From Hydractinia symbiolongicarpus (lineage: Eukaryota; Cnidaria; Hydrozoa; Anthoathecata; Hydractiniidae): a stretch of 64,000 bases of DNA. The translations under genes and the position numbers were made by a program. Where the stretch lies: positions 25,854,001-25,918,000 of the forward strand of contig NC_079884.1 in assembly GCF_029227915.1 (NCBI RefSeq), written 5' to 3'. Below, piece by piece: positions 24,201-35,430 of the stretch; within the stretch, counting starts at the first letter, position 1; every line of letters begins with the position of its first letter. The notes beneath the pieces are model-generated. The model was not told where the DNA came from. It saw only the letters and a list, made by a program, of their open reading frames with translations, and did no database searches.

Positions 24201-25116
24201 AATTCTTTTGCTGTCTGTGTTCTCTTGAAATACTTACTACATACTGTTGCTTAGTTACCTGAATTGCGATTCAGTATTATATAAACTTATTAGCGAAGTC
24301 ATTACAGAGCTCATTGGCAAGTCATTAACACTAATTGATTTTAAAAAGCATGACGTTAAATAAATCTTTACTATTTTAAGCTACTTTATATTATTATTAT
24401 TATTATTAATCGACATATATTTCAAGCATCCATAAATTACAATGGTTCTTAATGCTGAAATGTGTAAATACTAAATATATGTGCAAACGTAAATATAAAT
24501 TCAATCAGTAATAAAAACAAAATGAACATGAGCAAAAAGAGCATAGACGAAGCAGTCAAATAATCATACGAAAGTCTTGAACTGTGAAAACGTATTGAAC
24601 TGTATTATAAGAAAAACTTTTATGGCATCTTAAATTAGCCCGTTACTAGACTATAGCTAAAACTCATGCCTAAAAAGCAATAAAGTCTTCATTAGCTTAT
24701 ATGTGCTTGAAGTTGCCATTGTTATTGCCACAACCGCATTGCAGGGGTACTGAAAACCAAGGAGCCCTGGGGACGACGTTGCTAATAATATCAGTATTTT
24801 TTTTTAATTAACCAAGTTATTTGTTTATATTTCAATATTGTAACTTGCTATATCGTTTAACCTCGGTCCCAAGCCTTTTGTCGCAGATATTAAAATCTCA
24901 GATGTTATTAGACATAAAAAGAAATCACAGGCCCTGGAATCAAGGTTGTAAATTGCAGGACGCAGACACTAAATCTTCTTGAAGTACCCACTTACTCATC
25001 ATTCCACCAAGGTATGTAGCAGGTGCATCTTCCATTCCTTCTTCTTGAAGTTGACCTTCCTGTGCGAAACATTTTGCCAAACAAATGACTAGCAATAATG
25101 ACACAGTAAACTTCAT
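21300..25116 (-). CDS. CREC-family EF-hand protein (calumenin/reticulocalbin type), ER-retained
   Basis: Calcium-binding protein of the secretory pathway. The exons are 25116-24996, 23997-23742, 22229-22048 and 21637-21300; all junctions are GT/AG and the phases (1, 2, 1) fit, giving 298 aa. Exon 1 encodes a signal peptide (MKFTVSLLLVICLAKCFAQ). Six EF-hand loops follow: DANNDAEITFDE, DTDNDGKLSWKE, DKNKDGFITPDE, DFDEDNDGEVSK (register approximate), DKNKDGILSKDE and DKNADGVLSYNE. The chain ends HKDEL, an ER retrieval signal. Six hands, length and tail fit the CREC family, but I cannot assign it to calumenin, reticulocalbin or Cab45. The exon 4 acceptor is the least certain: the tract before it is weak and an acceptor a little further upstream would add a few residues. 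Confidence 0.85.
22450..23347. repeat. Minisatellite with about 120-bp units, possibly a short-TIR element
   Basis: Four imperfect units of roughly 120 bp lie in tandem at about 22600-23100. Each contains 'ggccaaaattggtccaaaaatta', 'gttaacaaaaaaagtatgctga' and 'tttgtcacctaaatg' in that order. The block is bordered by GAATTTCCGCGC (22450) and its complement gcgcggaaattc (about 23336-23347), so the whole may be a non-autonomous transposon with an internal array. It sits in the CREC intron between exons 2 and 3. The same unit recurs at 34.7-34.9 kb. Confidence 0.65.
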
Positions 25117-28100
25117 TATGATTGGAAAATCTAAATGTAGATTTTAAGTTTTGATCACTTTTTAAACAAAGTTAACTTCATCATATTCCAAATGTACGTC
25201 TCATGCAAAATCATGCCTTTGTGGTAGCTACATGCTATACTAGAGTACTTACAAATTCCTGCAGCACTTACAAAACTTTCTTGTTTAAGTTAAATTGAAA
25301 TACAAACAGAAAGCGAAGATAAAAAATATATAAAAAAGGCTTTTAAATTCTTCATAGACACTCTACGTTTGTTACAGTCTTTAATCACAAAATAGCCAAT
25401 AATTTCGTGAAGAGGTTCAATACAACATTCAATACTCAAAAACTCAAAAAATTAATTTCTAACATTAACAAAACAAAGTAGCTAGACTTCTGATACCTGT
25501 TGACTTTATCACACAATGCTTTGCAATGATTCTTTTGATGCAGAGTATGTTATATCATTGATTTGTTAGTGTTATAATTAAAAACAATGGTTTTTTTAAT
25601 GAATCTTGCAATTAACAACAAAAGACACGCGGTCCTTAATGAGTTAAATTATCATTTAATGACCCTTCGCCCTCATTTACATCGTGGTTTCTTTGAATAT
25701 CTGGGTAATAAAGGTACATATTAATCACATTCAGCATTTAAGATTATGCTTTGAGCGACGTGTCAATTTCACATTGATGGAGTATACTTCCTGTAAAAAG
25801 AATCAATATCAGTTTTCACAAAGACGTGTATTTATAAATGTGACAAAAAAACACGTGCGGTGGACAATATGACGGTAGCCGATGAGAAGCTGAGCATGTT
25901 AAATACCAGTTTAGCAAACATGACATTGCTAATCCTATTCGGGCTGGGGTGATTTTAGCCCCCGTTTCTATTATTCTAAACTTTACGTTCCATCGTTTTG
26001 GCCTGTTGTAGAGTTCAAAAATATATGATGACGTCATTTCCAATGTGCTAACAAATATTTCTGTCAACTTTTGTGACAGTACAATGTCTCCATCATCACT
26101 TTTCAAACTTTGCAAAAAGTTGGCCTGAATATTGTTAATCTTTACAATCATGTTCAAAATAAAACAGGACGGCTTAGTTCGATATTCGCCGCCTTAAGTT
26201 GTTTGGTTTTGTATCAGAGTCCCGTATTTTAAACTTGCTTGTCAATGTTTACAGCAGACTTGGACTTCGAATCTTAGGTTACTTTGTTAAATCTATTCTC
26301 TTGAAACATGTTAATTGTTGCTGATGTCATTGCGATCATTTTTCCTGAATTTCGCGACCTTCGTGGACATGTGTGGTGGCCGAGGAGTGCCAACGAGATA
26401 AATGAATTTCGCAAAAGTACATTCAAGTCGAAAGTAAATTTTAAAATCAAATTTGAATTCAAAGTGAATATCCAAGTCAAGCCCAGCCAAAAAAAAAATG
26501 TTACTGATTAAAAAACGCTCTTTTATGCTGGCTAAATTTAAGAAGCAGATATTTTCTCGAAATCCCTGTTAAAGGCGACTTAGTTTGCACAGGGCCCAAA
26601 CTTCTCTATACGACAACAATTTTGTTTAAATCAACCTTGGAAAACTAAAAAATCAAGCTATGCTTTTTATAAGAATAGTGTTTTTTCGTTTCAGCATGAA
26701 TATTCTTAACTTTCGGGCAAAATTCGTCTTGATATATTTTCAGCACAGCTAAGATTCAAAGATTCAAACTGGTGTAAAAATTCATCCAAAGGCACTGTTG
26801 TTTAAGCAGCCTAATTCAACTGAAACACTTTAACACTATAATGGAAAACTGGTAAAATACATTTTACATCAATGATAGAATACAACCTTGTTACATCAGT
26901 TAATGAAGAAGAAAAATCATTCGTAATAGGATGCAAGCAAAATTTCAAGATGAGCATATTCTTAGGATATTTTTTGTCTAATTTCATCTTGGTGTAGATG
27001 ACATTTGGATGTAGATGCTTTAAGATATCATTTTGTAAATAGAAATGAAAATTAACTGTCGCGGGAGGGGGTAAATGTAAACATGAATACTTTTAAGGAA
27101 GCTCTGTACTGCCCGAGATTGTACATGCAGCGTGCATTTGTCGTACCACTTACGCTTTTTGTTAACACCGTGAAGTTGTTGCACATGAAATTGCGATTTC
27201 AATTATTAGAATTTAACAGAACATCAAATTGTCATTCACACCCCCGTTTAGTATAGAAGGATAGAGAAATCTTCAGGTAGTAAGGAAATTCATATCCACA
27301 TTTTATCAGTACATCGTCTCAGGTTTATTTATTTGAAAAACTGATTTGATTTAACAGATTTTCCATGGCTTTTATGCACCTGAGTATACAGAGGGGATTG
27401 GTGATGTAATATTCATTTTAAATCAAAAAAAAAGGTAAACATATTTGGTGCTTGCATTCATTGCACCATTATGGGCAGGTGTAATATGACACACTGATGA
27501 ACATCTCTTTCATTTAGGTGTGGTAGTCACGTGACAGGTTGTTTATGCATTGATTTTCATTTGAACAGATTTGTGAATGGCTAGATGTAAGTACGTGATT
27601 ATTTATTCAAAAAGAGATTTGACGTTTCAATCAACGTTAATATTAAGGTGACATTGATCTAGCTGTTAATCATACGGACAGCTAACTTGTGTCCAGGGTC
27701 TTGAATTTTTTACATTGGCAAAAAAGCCTTGAAGTCAAGGATGTAATTTATTTCGTATATCTCAGGGTTATCACTCTCGGTGTCAAATGGATACGCACGT
27801 GGTCTTTTTTAGATAGCTAATAAATAATAAAATTTAAGAACCTTGATCAGACTAAGAATTCTCGATTTTTTGTTCAAAAAAGAAAGAAAATAAAAAAAAA
27901 CTACCACTTGCACATGAGGTTAAGGTTTCAAAGAAATATGCTGTGCCAATGAGGGACAAAAAGCCGTGGGGACGAGGTTGATGCTGTGCGAAACATAAGT
28001 CAAAGGTTTTATTAAAACATGATGGTGTGCGCATTAGATGTTGTTACGGAATTCAAACCAGATTTAACTTATCTATTTTTACGTAACCAGCAGTCGACTA

Positions 28101-29629
28101 TTATACCGATTTTGAGCCAATAAAAAATCAGTTTAATTCAAACCAGTAAAAACTCAGTTATGCGTGTTTGTGAAACGTATGTATTCTTAGCCTCAAAACA
28201 TGTTTTGAAATCAAATAAGTACGTATGACGTCATGATCTTTTACTCAATTTATAATATTCCCAAAATGTTTTCGCGTGAGCTGAAATCACAGTCTCGTGT
28301 TTTGAACATCAACCGATGAGCGTCATTCGGTTTGATTGATTTTATAGCGCAGTCAATTCACTTCGAGAATAAATGGAAATCTACGCAATTCTACAGACTA
28401 TTTTCAGAGTTATTACTTTTTAAATATATAACGATTCACTTCAAAAATAGACTCATAAATATATTACAGTAAGAACGAACGTAATTGCATAAATTATGCA
28501 AAATAAATCGCATCCAATTAATCATGCAGTGATAGAAGTACACGTCTTCTTGATCCAAGCAAAATCGAATAAATTTTGTATCTATTTTTTATTTTTTTCT
28601 TGAGTGTAAAAAAAAATATATATACATCATTTTTTACATGAGAACAAACAAGATAAGAGCATTATAGCTTCGGAGGTCCAAAATTTAGAACATGTTAAGA
28701 ACATTCAAGGCTTTTGTCAATAACAATAACAATTTAAGAACATTTTGAGGCTTCATGTTGAAAAAGTTGAGAGAAAATTTCCATCAAGTTGAGTGTTCTT
28801 ATATTGTTTATATAACAACAAAAACAGTCTGTTTTTTATATAACTTATTTTTTTTTAAAAAAATGGGTGTGTCCCGCGTTAGTTATGTTTAAAATATTGT
28901 TGCAATAGGGTTTGATAAAAAACGCTTTGCGATACTTTTTATAACGCGACACAGCGATAAAAACTACCAAACTTCAAGTTGCGAACAGTTAATGTTATTG
29001 TTACCGTTATAGCTGCGAGGTAACGACTCTTTGCAGTTTTGCAGAGGCATCGTATTTGCAGCGCGTAAATAAACTTTCGGCATGTTTATCGTAACAGCGT
29101 AAATTGAATTTTAACGACAGAATGCAAGCGTCGTCGTTGTTTCTGTCATTTATAACTTTATTTTTTTTAAAAAAAAATACGGACATAAAATTCATCCTAA
29201 ATGCTCTGTAACTGTAAAAAAAAGAAGAAAAAAAATACATTAAGATAATTTTATAATTTTATATTCAGAAATGTTTTTATTTTTTGTTTTCTTGAATATC
29301 TATGAAGAAGAAAAAGCATTTCAATTTATCTTGTTTGCGTTACAACAAAACAGTAAGTTCAATGCAGCTTGAGTGGCATTTAAATAGAGTAACGACAGTA
29401 TGTTTCAACATGTTTAATTCATAAACGACATACAACCACCAGTCGTATTCATGTACGGGCGTCACGAGGTAGAACTGTTTTACATAAACTGCTGCGAACA
29501 TAAGTATGCTCAATTAGTAGCGAAACAAAACAAAACGAGAGATACACACAGTGAGCATAGTTTTTCGAAAAAACGGAAACAAAAAAAAAGTGAAGACAGT
29601 TTGATGTTTGGCAAACATCTTCACATACA
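25117..29629. other. Intergenic, 4.5 kb, no gene recognised
   Basis: Separates the CREC gene (-) from the GFI1-type gene (+), so it contains both promoters. The open frames (for example 25816-26157 minus, 26308-26511 plus) show no domain I recognise. (ATT)n occurs at about 24393-24410, just outside. A short motif related to 'ctggggacgaggttg' occurs at 27962-27984 and again elsewhere in the window. A TGACGTCA site (CRE) lies at about 28226-28233. Confidence 0.5.
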
Positions 29630-32600
29630 ATGCCGAAATCATTTTTGCTGAAACGTAAATTCAAAGAAGATTTACAATATGAGGATGAATATGAAAGTGA
29701 TGATGAAGGGTGGAGGATAGGTGAGTGAGGTTTACACTAAATTAGGCTCAATATGATTGTTATGGCATTTTTGTGGCATATTTTCTTAAACTATCCCAAA
29801 TTATTTTTAAATCTTGTCACTGCAGCTTAATGATGCACTTAATTAATATATAACATCGCAGTTGTATTAATTAAAATTTTTGTTGAATATGGAGGAATGT
29901 TTTTTGCTAAAAAAAATATTATAAATTATGCAGCAAAAGTGCACCCTTTCGGCAAACATTTTGTCCAAGCATTCTGCGTTCAACTATTAGGCTATACTTC
30001 CATAGTTTCGATATTTTGACTTGCAAACGTGGTGATATAATGGTAATATTGAAGGCTAGTTTTGGACAATTAAAAAATCCACGAGAACTAACCCTTCACT
30101 GCTAAAAAAACTATTGAGTTATGTCAACTTCGTTCCCATGATTTTTTTTGTTAAAAAAAAGTTCTGAAGTCAAGGCTGATATTTTGAAGCAGTCTAAATA
30201 ATGTCAAATTGGACAAGCTGCATACGCCCGTACACTTAGCCAAAATGGCGGTAAAAGTTAAAAAATGTTTGAAGCTAGGCGGATTTCTTACAGAAGCGTA
30301 TATACTTTAACTAAATTGGGCAAGTTTATGACAAATAAAGTTTAAACTTTCCAACATCCTTCCAATCTTTTTTGTTTATTTTACAGAAACCGATAGCAAA
30401 GTGGATATGTGCAGTGTTGAAGAAGATCGGGATGATTGCTCAAGCAACACCAGTGACTGTCCAAGTAGCAGTAGTGAAAAAGAAAATCGAACCAAAACCT
30501 CCCAAATTGAGAAAGGTTAGTAGTATATGACAAAATATATTATATACATAAATATCTGATGCCACCCTCGTCCCCAGGGTTTTTTGTCTCTTTGATATGA
30601 GAGAAGAAAAAGACGAAAAATGCCCTTGTATCGTCGAGTGACCAATATATGGCCAGATTAAACCAATCATATTTCAAAATCCGGTAGTTCCACTAAGTTG
30701 AAATTCCGAAATTTTAGGTAACGGTCTGTCCAAAATCTTTTTAAAAGGGGAAGTAGAATCAGAAAAAAAGTTGCAAGGGCGTTGTTTCATTTAACCACTT
30801 TTGTTGCCTAGCGACACGCCTAATATTGTCGAGGGGTATAACTCTCCATAGAAATTAAATTCACAGGTTTTAAATAGCATAAAATTTTTGTGCATGTTGT
30901 ATAAAAGTCGATGTTACAATTTAAACGTAAACATATGTTGCACAACAAAGCGACACGAGATGTTGTACAACAAGATGTAGAGATTTTTTCTATTTCAACA
31001 ACAATTTCACACAAATTAAGGCTCAAACAAGAAATAAAAAACATTGATTGTTTTGACTGACATATCTTGAAAACTGTTTTTATATAAAAAAAATGAGTAG
31101 TACGTTTTTAAACTCCCTTTTTATAAAGAAACGTATGCATTGTGTTTTGAAGCAGTTTATTAAGGAGTAACACACAAATTAAAAAATGCGCTTAAGATGT
31201 CACAGACCCTTTCAAGAAGCAAGCTCACTGCCGTGATGAATTTACTCCTTATAAATGCCAAGGGCCATATAAAGAACACTCTAAATAAAATCAGAACTCA
31301 AAGTATTGACATTTGAAGTCAATTTTTAGCGTTTTTTGTTTTGGTACGTTAACTAGATTGGATATTATGCTTCACGTTCAAAAGGAAGATACTGTAAATA
31401 TGTATCAAGGAATATAACCAAAGTTTAACACATAAAACCCTTCAGAAGTAGGACCGTTGAAATTTTACGGTAAATAACAGGGGACAAATATTAGTTTGGA
31501 GTTTTTCTTTTCTGTGTGTGTTTTTGCTGCATGTACGAAACAAAATGTATAATTTATAAATTTTACGGGTTTGAGGTTTTCTAGAAAGCTTGGATCCCAT
31601 AAAAATATTTTGATTTTGAATAGATCGAAACTATTGGATAATTTGCCAATAAAACATTTATATAAAGTTGTCGCTCAGGGTTAAAAAGTTCACAGGTAGA
31701 ATCGCAAACATAGTTATTCATTCTTTTAACAGATTTTTTTCTTCATTAATGATTGAAATTTTTGCGCTGGACAAAAATTTTCCGCGTTTTTCTTTTCATC
31801 ACTTTTGACTGACTAAAATGTTTGTGCCAGGTCGAGCATCTACAAAGATATTTTTTGATGTAAAAACAAAAACTAAGAAGCCTGATTGCTGGCAAAAGTA
31901 ACATTGGACGAAATGTTTTATCAGAAAAAAAAGTTTTACCATGTTAACAATGTGTGTATTTATTTATTTATCTATTTATCTATTTTCCTATTCATTATTT
32001 TCCTGTTTTTGGCAAACCTTAGGTGACATCATAAAAGGAGATGATTTAGATGGAGTTGACTACCCACACTCCTTCTTAGAGTTTCTCAATGATGAGAGGA
32101 TTCAGAGGAGTTTAGAATCGTTTGGAGAAAATTGTCTAGAAAAAGAACGAAATGAAGCCAGACGAATCAATTATGAGATGCTGCAAAAGTCTTTCTTTAA
32201 TTTTGCAAATCAAAAAAGAACCATCCCGATAAAGTACGAACAAAATAATCATTTATCTCCTCCTTTGGTGCCTTTTCGTCACCCTCCATCTTATCACTAC
32301 AATTCAGTGCATCACAATCTTCCCTATCACATGCCAGAAGGATTTCAATCGCGCCCTCCCACACCGTTGTTAAATTCGTCGCAACATAAGGTATCAGACC
32401 GATTATATCCATGCAAGGTCTGCGGGAAAGCGTTCAAACGTTCGTCTACCTTGACTACACATATGATGATACACGCCAACATCCGCCCATTTGCATGCAC
32501 ATTTTGTGGCAAAAGGTTTCATCAAAAATCTGACATGCGCAAACACACATACACACATACGGGAGAGAAACCACACAGGTGTAACTTTTGTGGCAAGTCA

Positions 32601-32750
32601 TTCAGTCAGTCGTCAAATCTTATTACTCACTGTAAGAAACATAAAAATTTCAAGCCGTTTCGGTGTAGCATATGCACGGAAGATTTTCAACAAAAAATTG
32701 ACTTGCGCAGACATATGTACACCCATCAATCAAAACCAACTGACATTTAA
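29630..32750 (+). CDS. GFI1: GFI1/senseless-type SNAG zinc-finger transcriptional repressor
   Basis: DNA-binding transcription factor. The exons are 29630-29720, 30387-30515 and 32023-32750; all junctions are GT/AG, the phase is 1 at both, and the product is 315 aa. Residues 1-10 read [10 protein letters not shown], a SNAG motif (GFI1 consensus MPRSFLVK), which recruits LSD1/CoREST-type corepressors. An acidic, serine-rich stretch follows in exons 1-2, then a linker rich in Pro, His and Ser. Four C2H2 fingers lie at about 201-311: [42 protein letters not shown] and [14 protein letters not shown], with TGEKP between the second and third. They match fingers 3-6 of vertebrate GFI1 and the four of Drosophila senseless, in order. 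The fourth finger has lost the usual Gly-Lys before Phe. The first exon is only 91 coding bases and is easily missed. Confidence 0.9.
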
Positions 32751-33148
32751 CTATTGGGCGTTACAATACGCCATATTCGTTGTCAGGGTAATGAATGCGT
32801 CATTTGGTTGAGCAAAGGAGATATTTACGAACTCAATATTTACATCTTCGAGGGCAAGGTTTACATTCTGCGGGATCTGGTTTAATGAATTGACAATTGA
32901 AGTTATCAATGAAGGACAAGACCCATCAATGAAGTAATAGTCTCAAAATAACATTTGTCCATTTTTCCATGCACATCGGAGGCCTTTAATTTTTACACGT
33001 TTTCCAGCCACACATAGCAATTGAAACAAAGCAACTTTTAACAACACCACAACAAATGCACCAAAGAAATGTTGCATGCACATTTTGTGAAGCATCCTAT
33101 TGTGTGAGGATAAAATTATTTGTTTTATCGTGTTTTCATGTTTGTGTT
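32751..33148. other. GFI1 3' flank
   Basis: Probable 3' UTR and flank. No second coding frame is supported. Confidence 0.4.
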
Positions 33149-33430
33149 GTTTGTTTATTTGTTTATTTGTTTATTTGTTTATTTGTTTATTTGTTTATTT
33201 GTTTATTTGTTTATTTGTTTATTTGTTTATTTGTTTATTTGTTTATTTGTTTATTTGTTTATTCGTTTATTCGTTTATTCGTTTATTCGTTTATTTGTTT
33301 ATTCGTTTATTCGTTTATTTGTTTATTTGTTTATTTGTTTATTTGTTTATTTGTTTATTTGTTTATTTGTTTATTTGTTTATTTGTTTATTTGTTTATTT
33401 GTTTATTTGTTTATTTGTTTATTTGTTTAT
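33149..33430. repeat. (TTTGTTTA)n octanucleotide repeat, about 280 bp
   Basis: About 35 copies of the unit 'gtttattt', with a cluster of 'gtttattc' variants at about 33260-33315. Because 8 is not a multiple of 3, all three plus-strand frames stay open and yield the same Phe/Val/Tyr/Leu/Ile/Cys pseudo-protein. The long frames here are therefore artefacts. Confidence 0.95.
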
Positions 33431-34683
33431 TGTGTAGTTGGATAGTTTAGTAGCCTTAGGGTATGAATGATGTGTAGAGGTGTTAGTTTCAATTTGTTTG
33501 TTTATTTGTTTTCTATTATCAATTTAATAATAGATCGTGTTGATTACCATTACGTCATTCAATAATAACAGTGTCAGGTACTTTTTTTATATATGTCAAG
33601 TTACTGTTCTCTCCTATGTTTTTTTTGCATTGTACATAATATATTGTAAAATAATTTTATAATAATGTTTCATAGTGACCTTTATATTATTAAATTTTGT
33701 AGAAAAATATCACCCCTTAAGGTCTGTTTACACGTATCCATCGCGGTACAGCTTTTAGTGTGTTTGTTTTAGACTACGTAGTTTGTATGCTTTCTATAGA
33801 ACGCAAATTGTTAAATATTAAATATAGATTTTTCTGCGTACTTAAGGCTGGTTTTCATTAACATAAAAATTGTTGAGCAACTGTTGTACCGCAGGCACTG
33901 ATATAAATTCGATGAAAATACAAGTTGTAAACAAAGCAACACAACGGAAGTTGCACAAAAAATGTTGTTAAGATGAAATCTTTTTTTCTATGTCTACAAC
34001 AGTTGCATGAAAGTTACAGATTCTAATGGAAACCAAAGTTTTAGGGAAGTCGTTTGTGCAAATTTATGTTCTTTATAGATGACGCCCATACTTTTTTTTG
34101 TATTTTTATATGCTTTTTTTACCAACCTAAAAATGTTATTTATTTCCAAGAAATAAAACATTCTAAATGTACTAAGGTGTCTTGCTTTTAACGTTGAAAT
34201 ACCCAATTCCCATAAAATGACTATGTAAAAACAAAACAAAAAAAAAGTAACACAGAGAAAAGAAGTGCTGTTTCTTTCATACAAATAATTTGTACTTACA
34301 ATCCAAACCAATTTTAAAACTTCCCGTAGATTAGTCATATGGAACTTACAGCTATGGATGCTGGTGTTGCAAAGTTAAAAAAGGTGGTTTCTAAAATGTC
34401 TCAATCGCTTCTGTAAATATGCGATAATACTTTATTAAATAACGCCTTGAGGGAGAGTGATTTATCAAAACCAACTTCAGTCATGGTAAGACCATTTTTG
34501 GCTTTACTTTCAAGTATGAATGTCTCGTTCGTACGGAGCACTGTTTTAGTGCCATGTGCGCTCGGCGGTTTCCTGGATCTGAATCTGACTTGTTTAATGG
34601 AGCTAGTTTTTATTTTCGATGAAAATTAACACAGCTATCATTTCTTTGCGTCATCTCAGATATTGGCTAAATAGGCAAAAAAT
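33431..34683. other. Intergenic; dispersed repeat and a coding-like remnant
   Basis: 33850-34010 resembles 30890-31020 (shared 'caaagc.acac', 'ctatgtctacaac' and 'gttgcac' order). 34632-34398 on the minus strand is an open stretch of about 70 codons without a start (KQVRFRSRKPPSAHG near its beginning). I do not recognise it; it may be a transposon remnant. Confidence 0.35.
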
Positions 34684-34990
34684 TGCCTTGGGAACAAGGT
34701 TGGCATAACTGGTAAACCAAAAAATATGCTCAAAATGATGGTGACGTCAAAATCTTGTTTTTTCGTCACCTTCGTTCTGTTATTAAGATTGGTCAAAAAT
34801 AAAAAAATGCCGTTTTCTACAAGATGAAAATGAAAGTGGCAATAAAATTTCGTTCTAGTCACCTAAATGCCATTTTTAGGCCAAAATAGGTCCACAATTT
34901 AACAATACTTTTTTTGTAACATTTTGCGCAGTGAACAAAAACGCATGCTCAACTGATGGTACTAACATATGTCACCCAATCAAAAATTGG
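34684..34990. repeat. Diverged copies of the 120-bp unit seen at 22.6-23.1 kb
   Basis: About two and a half diverged units contain 'aatatgctcaaaatgatggtgac', 'tcaaaatcttg..ttttcgtcacc' and 'agtcacctaaatgccatttttaggccaaaatagg'. The order of blocks matches the minisatellite in the CREC intron, about 12 kb away. Confidence 0.6.
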
Positions 34991-35430
34991 TCTGAATAAA
35001 ACTGTTTTTTTTTGTCAAAACAAAAAAAGCATTTTGAAAATAATAACTGAGATTTTGGTCTTCGTTTTATTGTAGGCCAAACATTTCATGTTTGCACACC
35101 AAAAATTAAATTTAGATATTGGTATTTTTTCTGCAGCGAAAAGTATTGCATAAATTCTCTTACAATTTTGTTCGAAAGCGTGATTTTTAAGTCGCATCGG
35201 CTCTTTGTTTCTTAAAAAACTATAACTCCGGAGTTTGTTTTCTTTGTTATGAGACCAATCGTAAAGTCGACAGCCAAAGTGTCTGTGAGAACAAATGACA
35301 AAATTATCTAACATGTTAAATAATGTAATGTCAAAGTACCGAACTTCAAAATATATTAAAAATGAAAAGAACAAAAAATAAAATAATACATGATCAACTA
35401 ACAGAACGCTCAAATTTTGTATCCTACAAA

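Noticed and set aside
33056-33450. Three overlapping 105-129 codon frames rich in Phe, Val, Tyr, Leu, Ile and Cys
   Set aside because: They are produced by the octanucleotide repeat, which keeps all three frames open; not a membrane protein gene.
34447-34629. 60-codon plus-strand frame
   Set aside because: The opposite strand (34632-34398) looks more coding-like; neither is identified.
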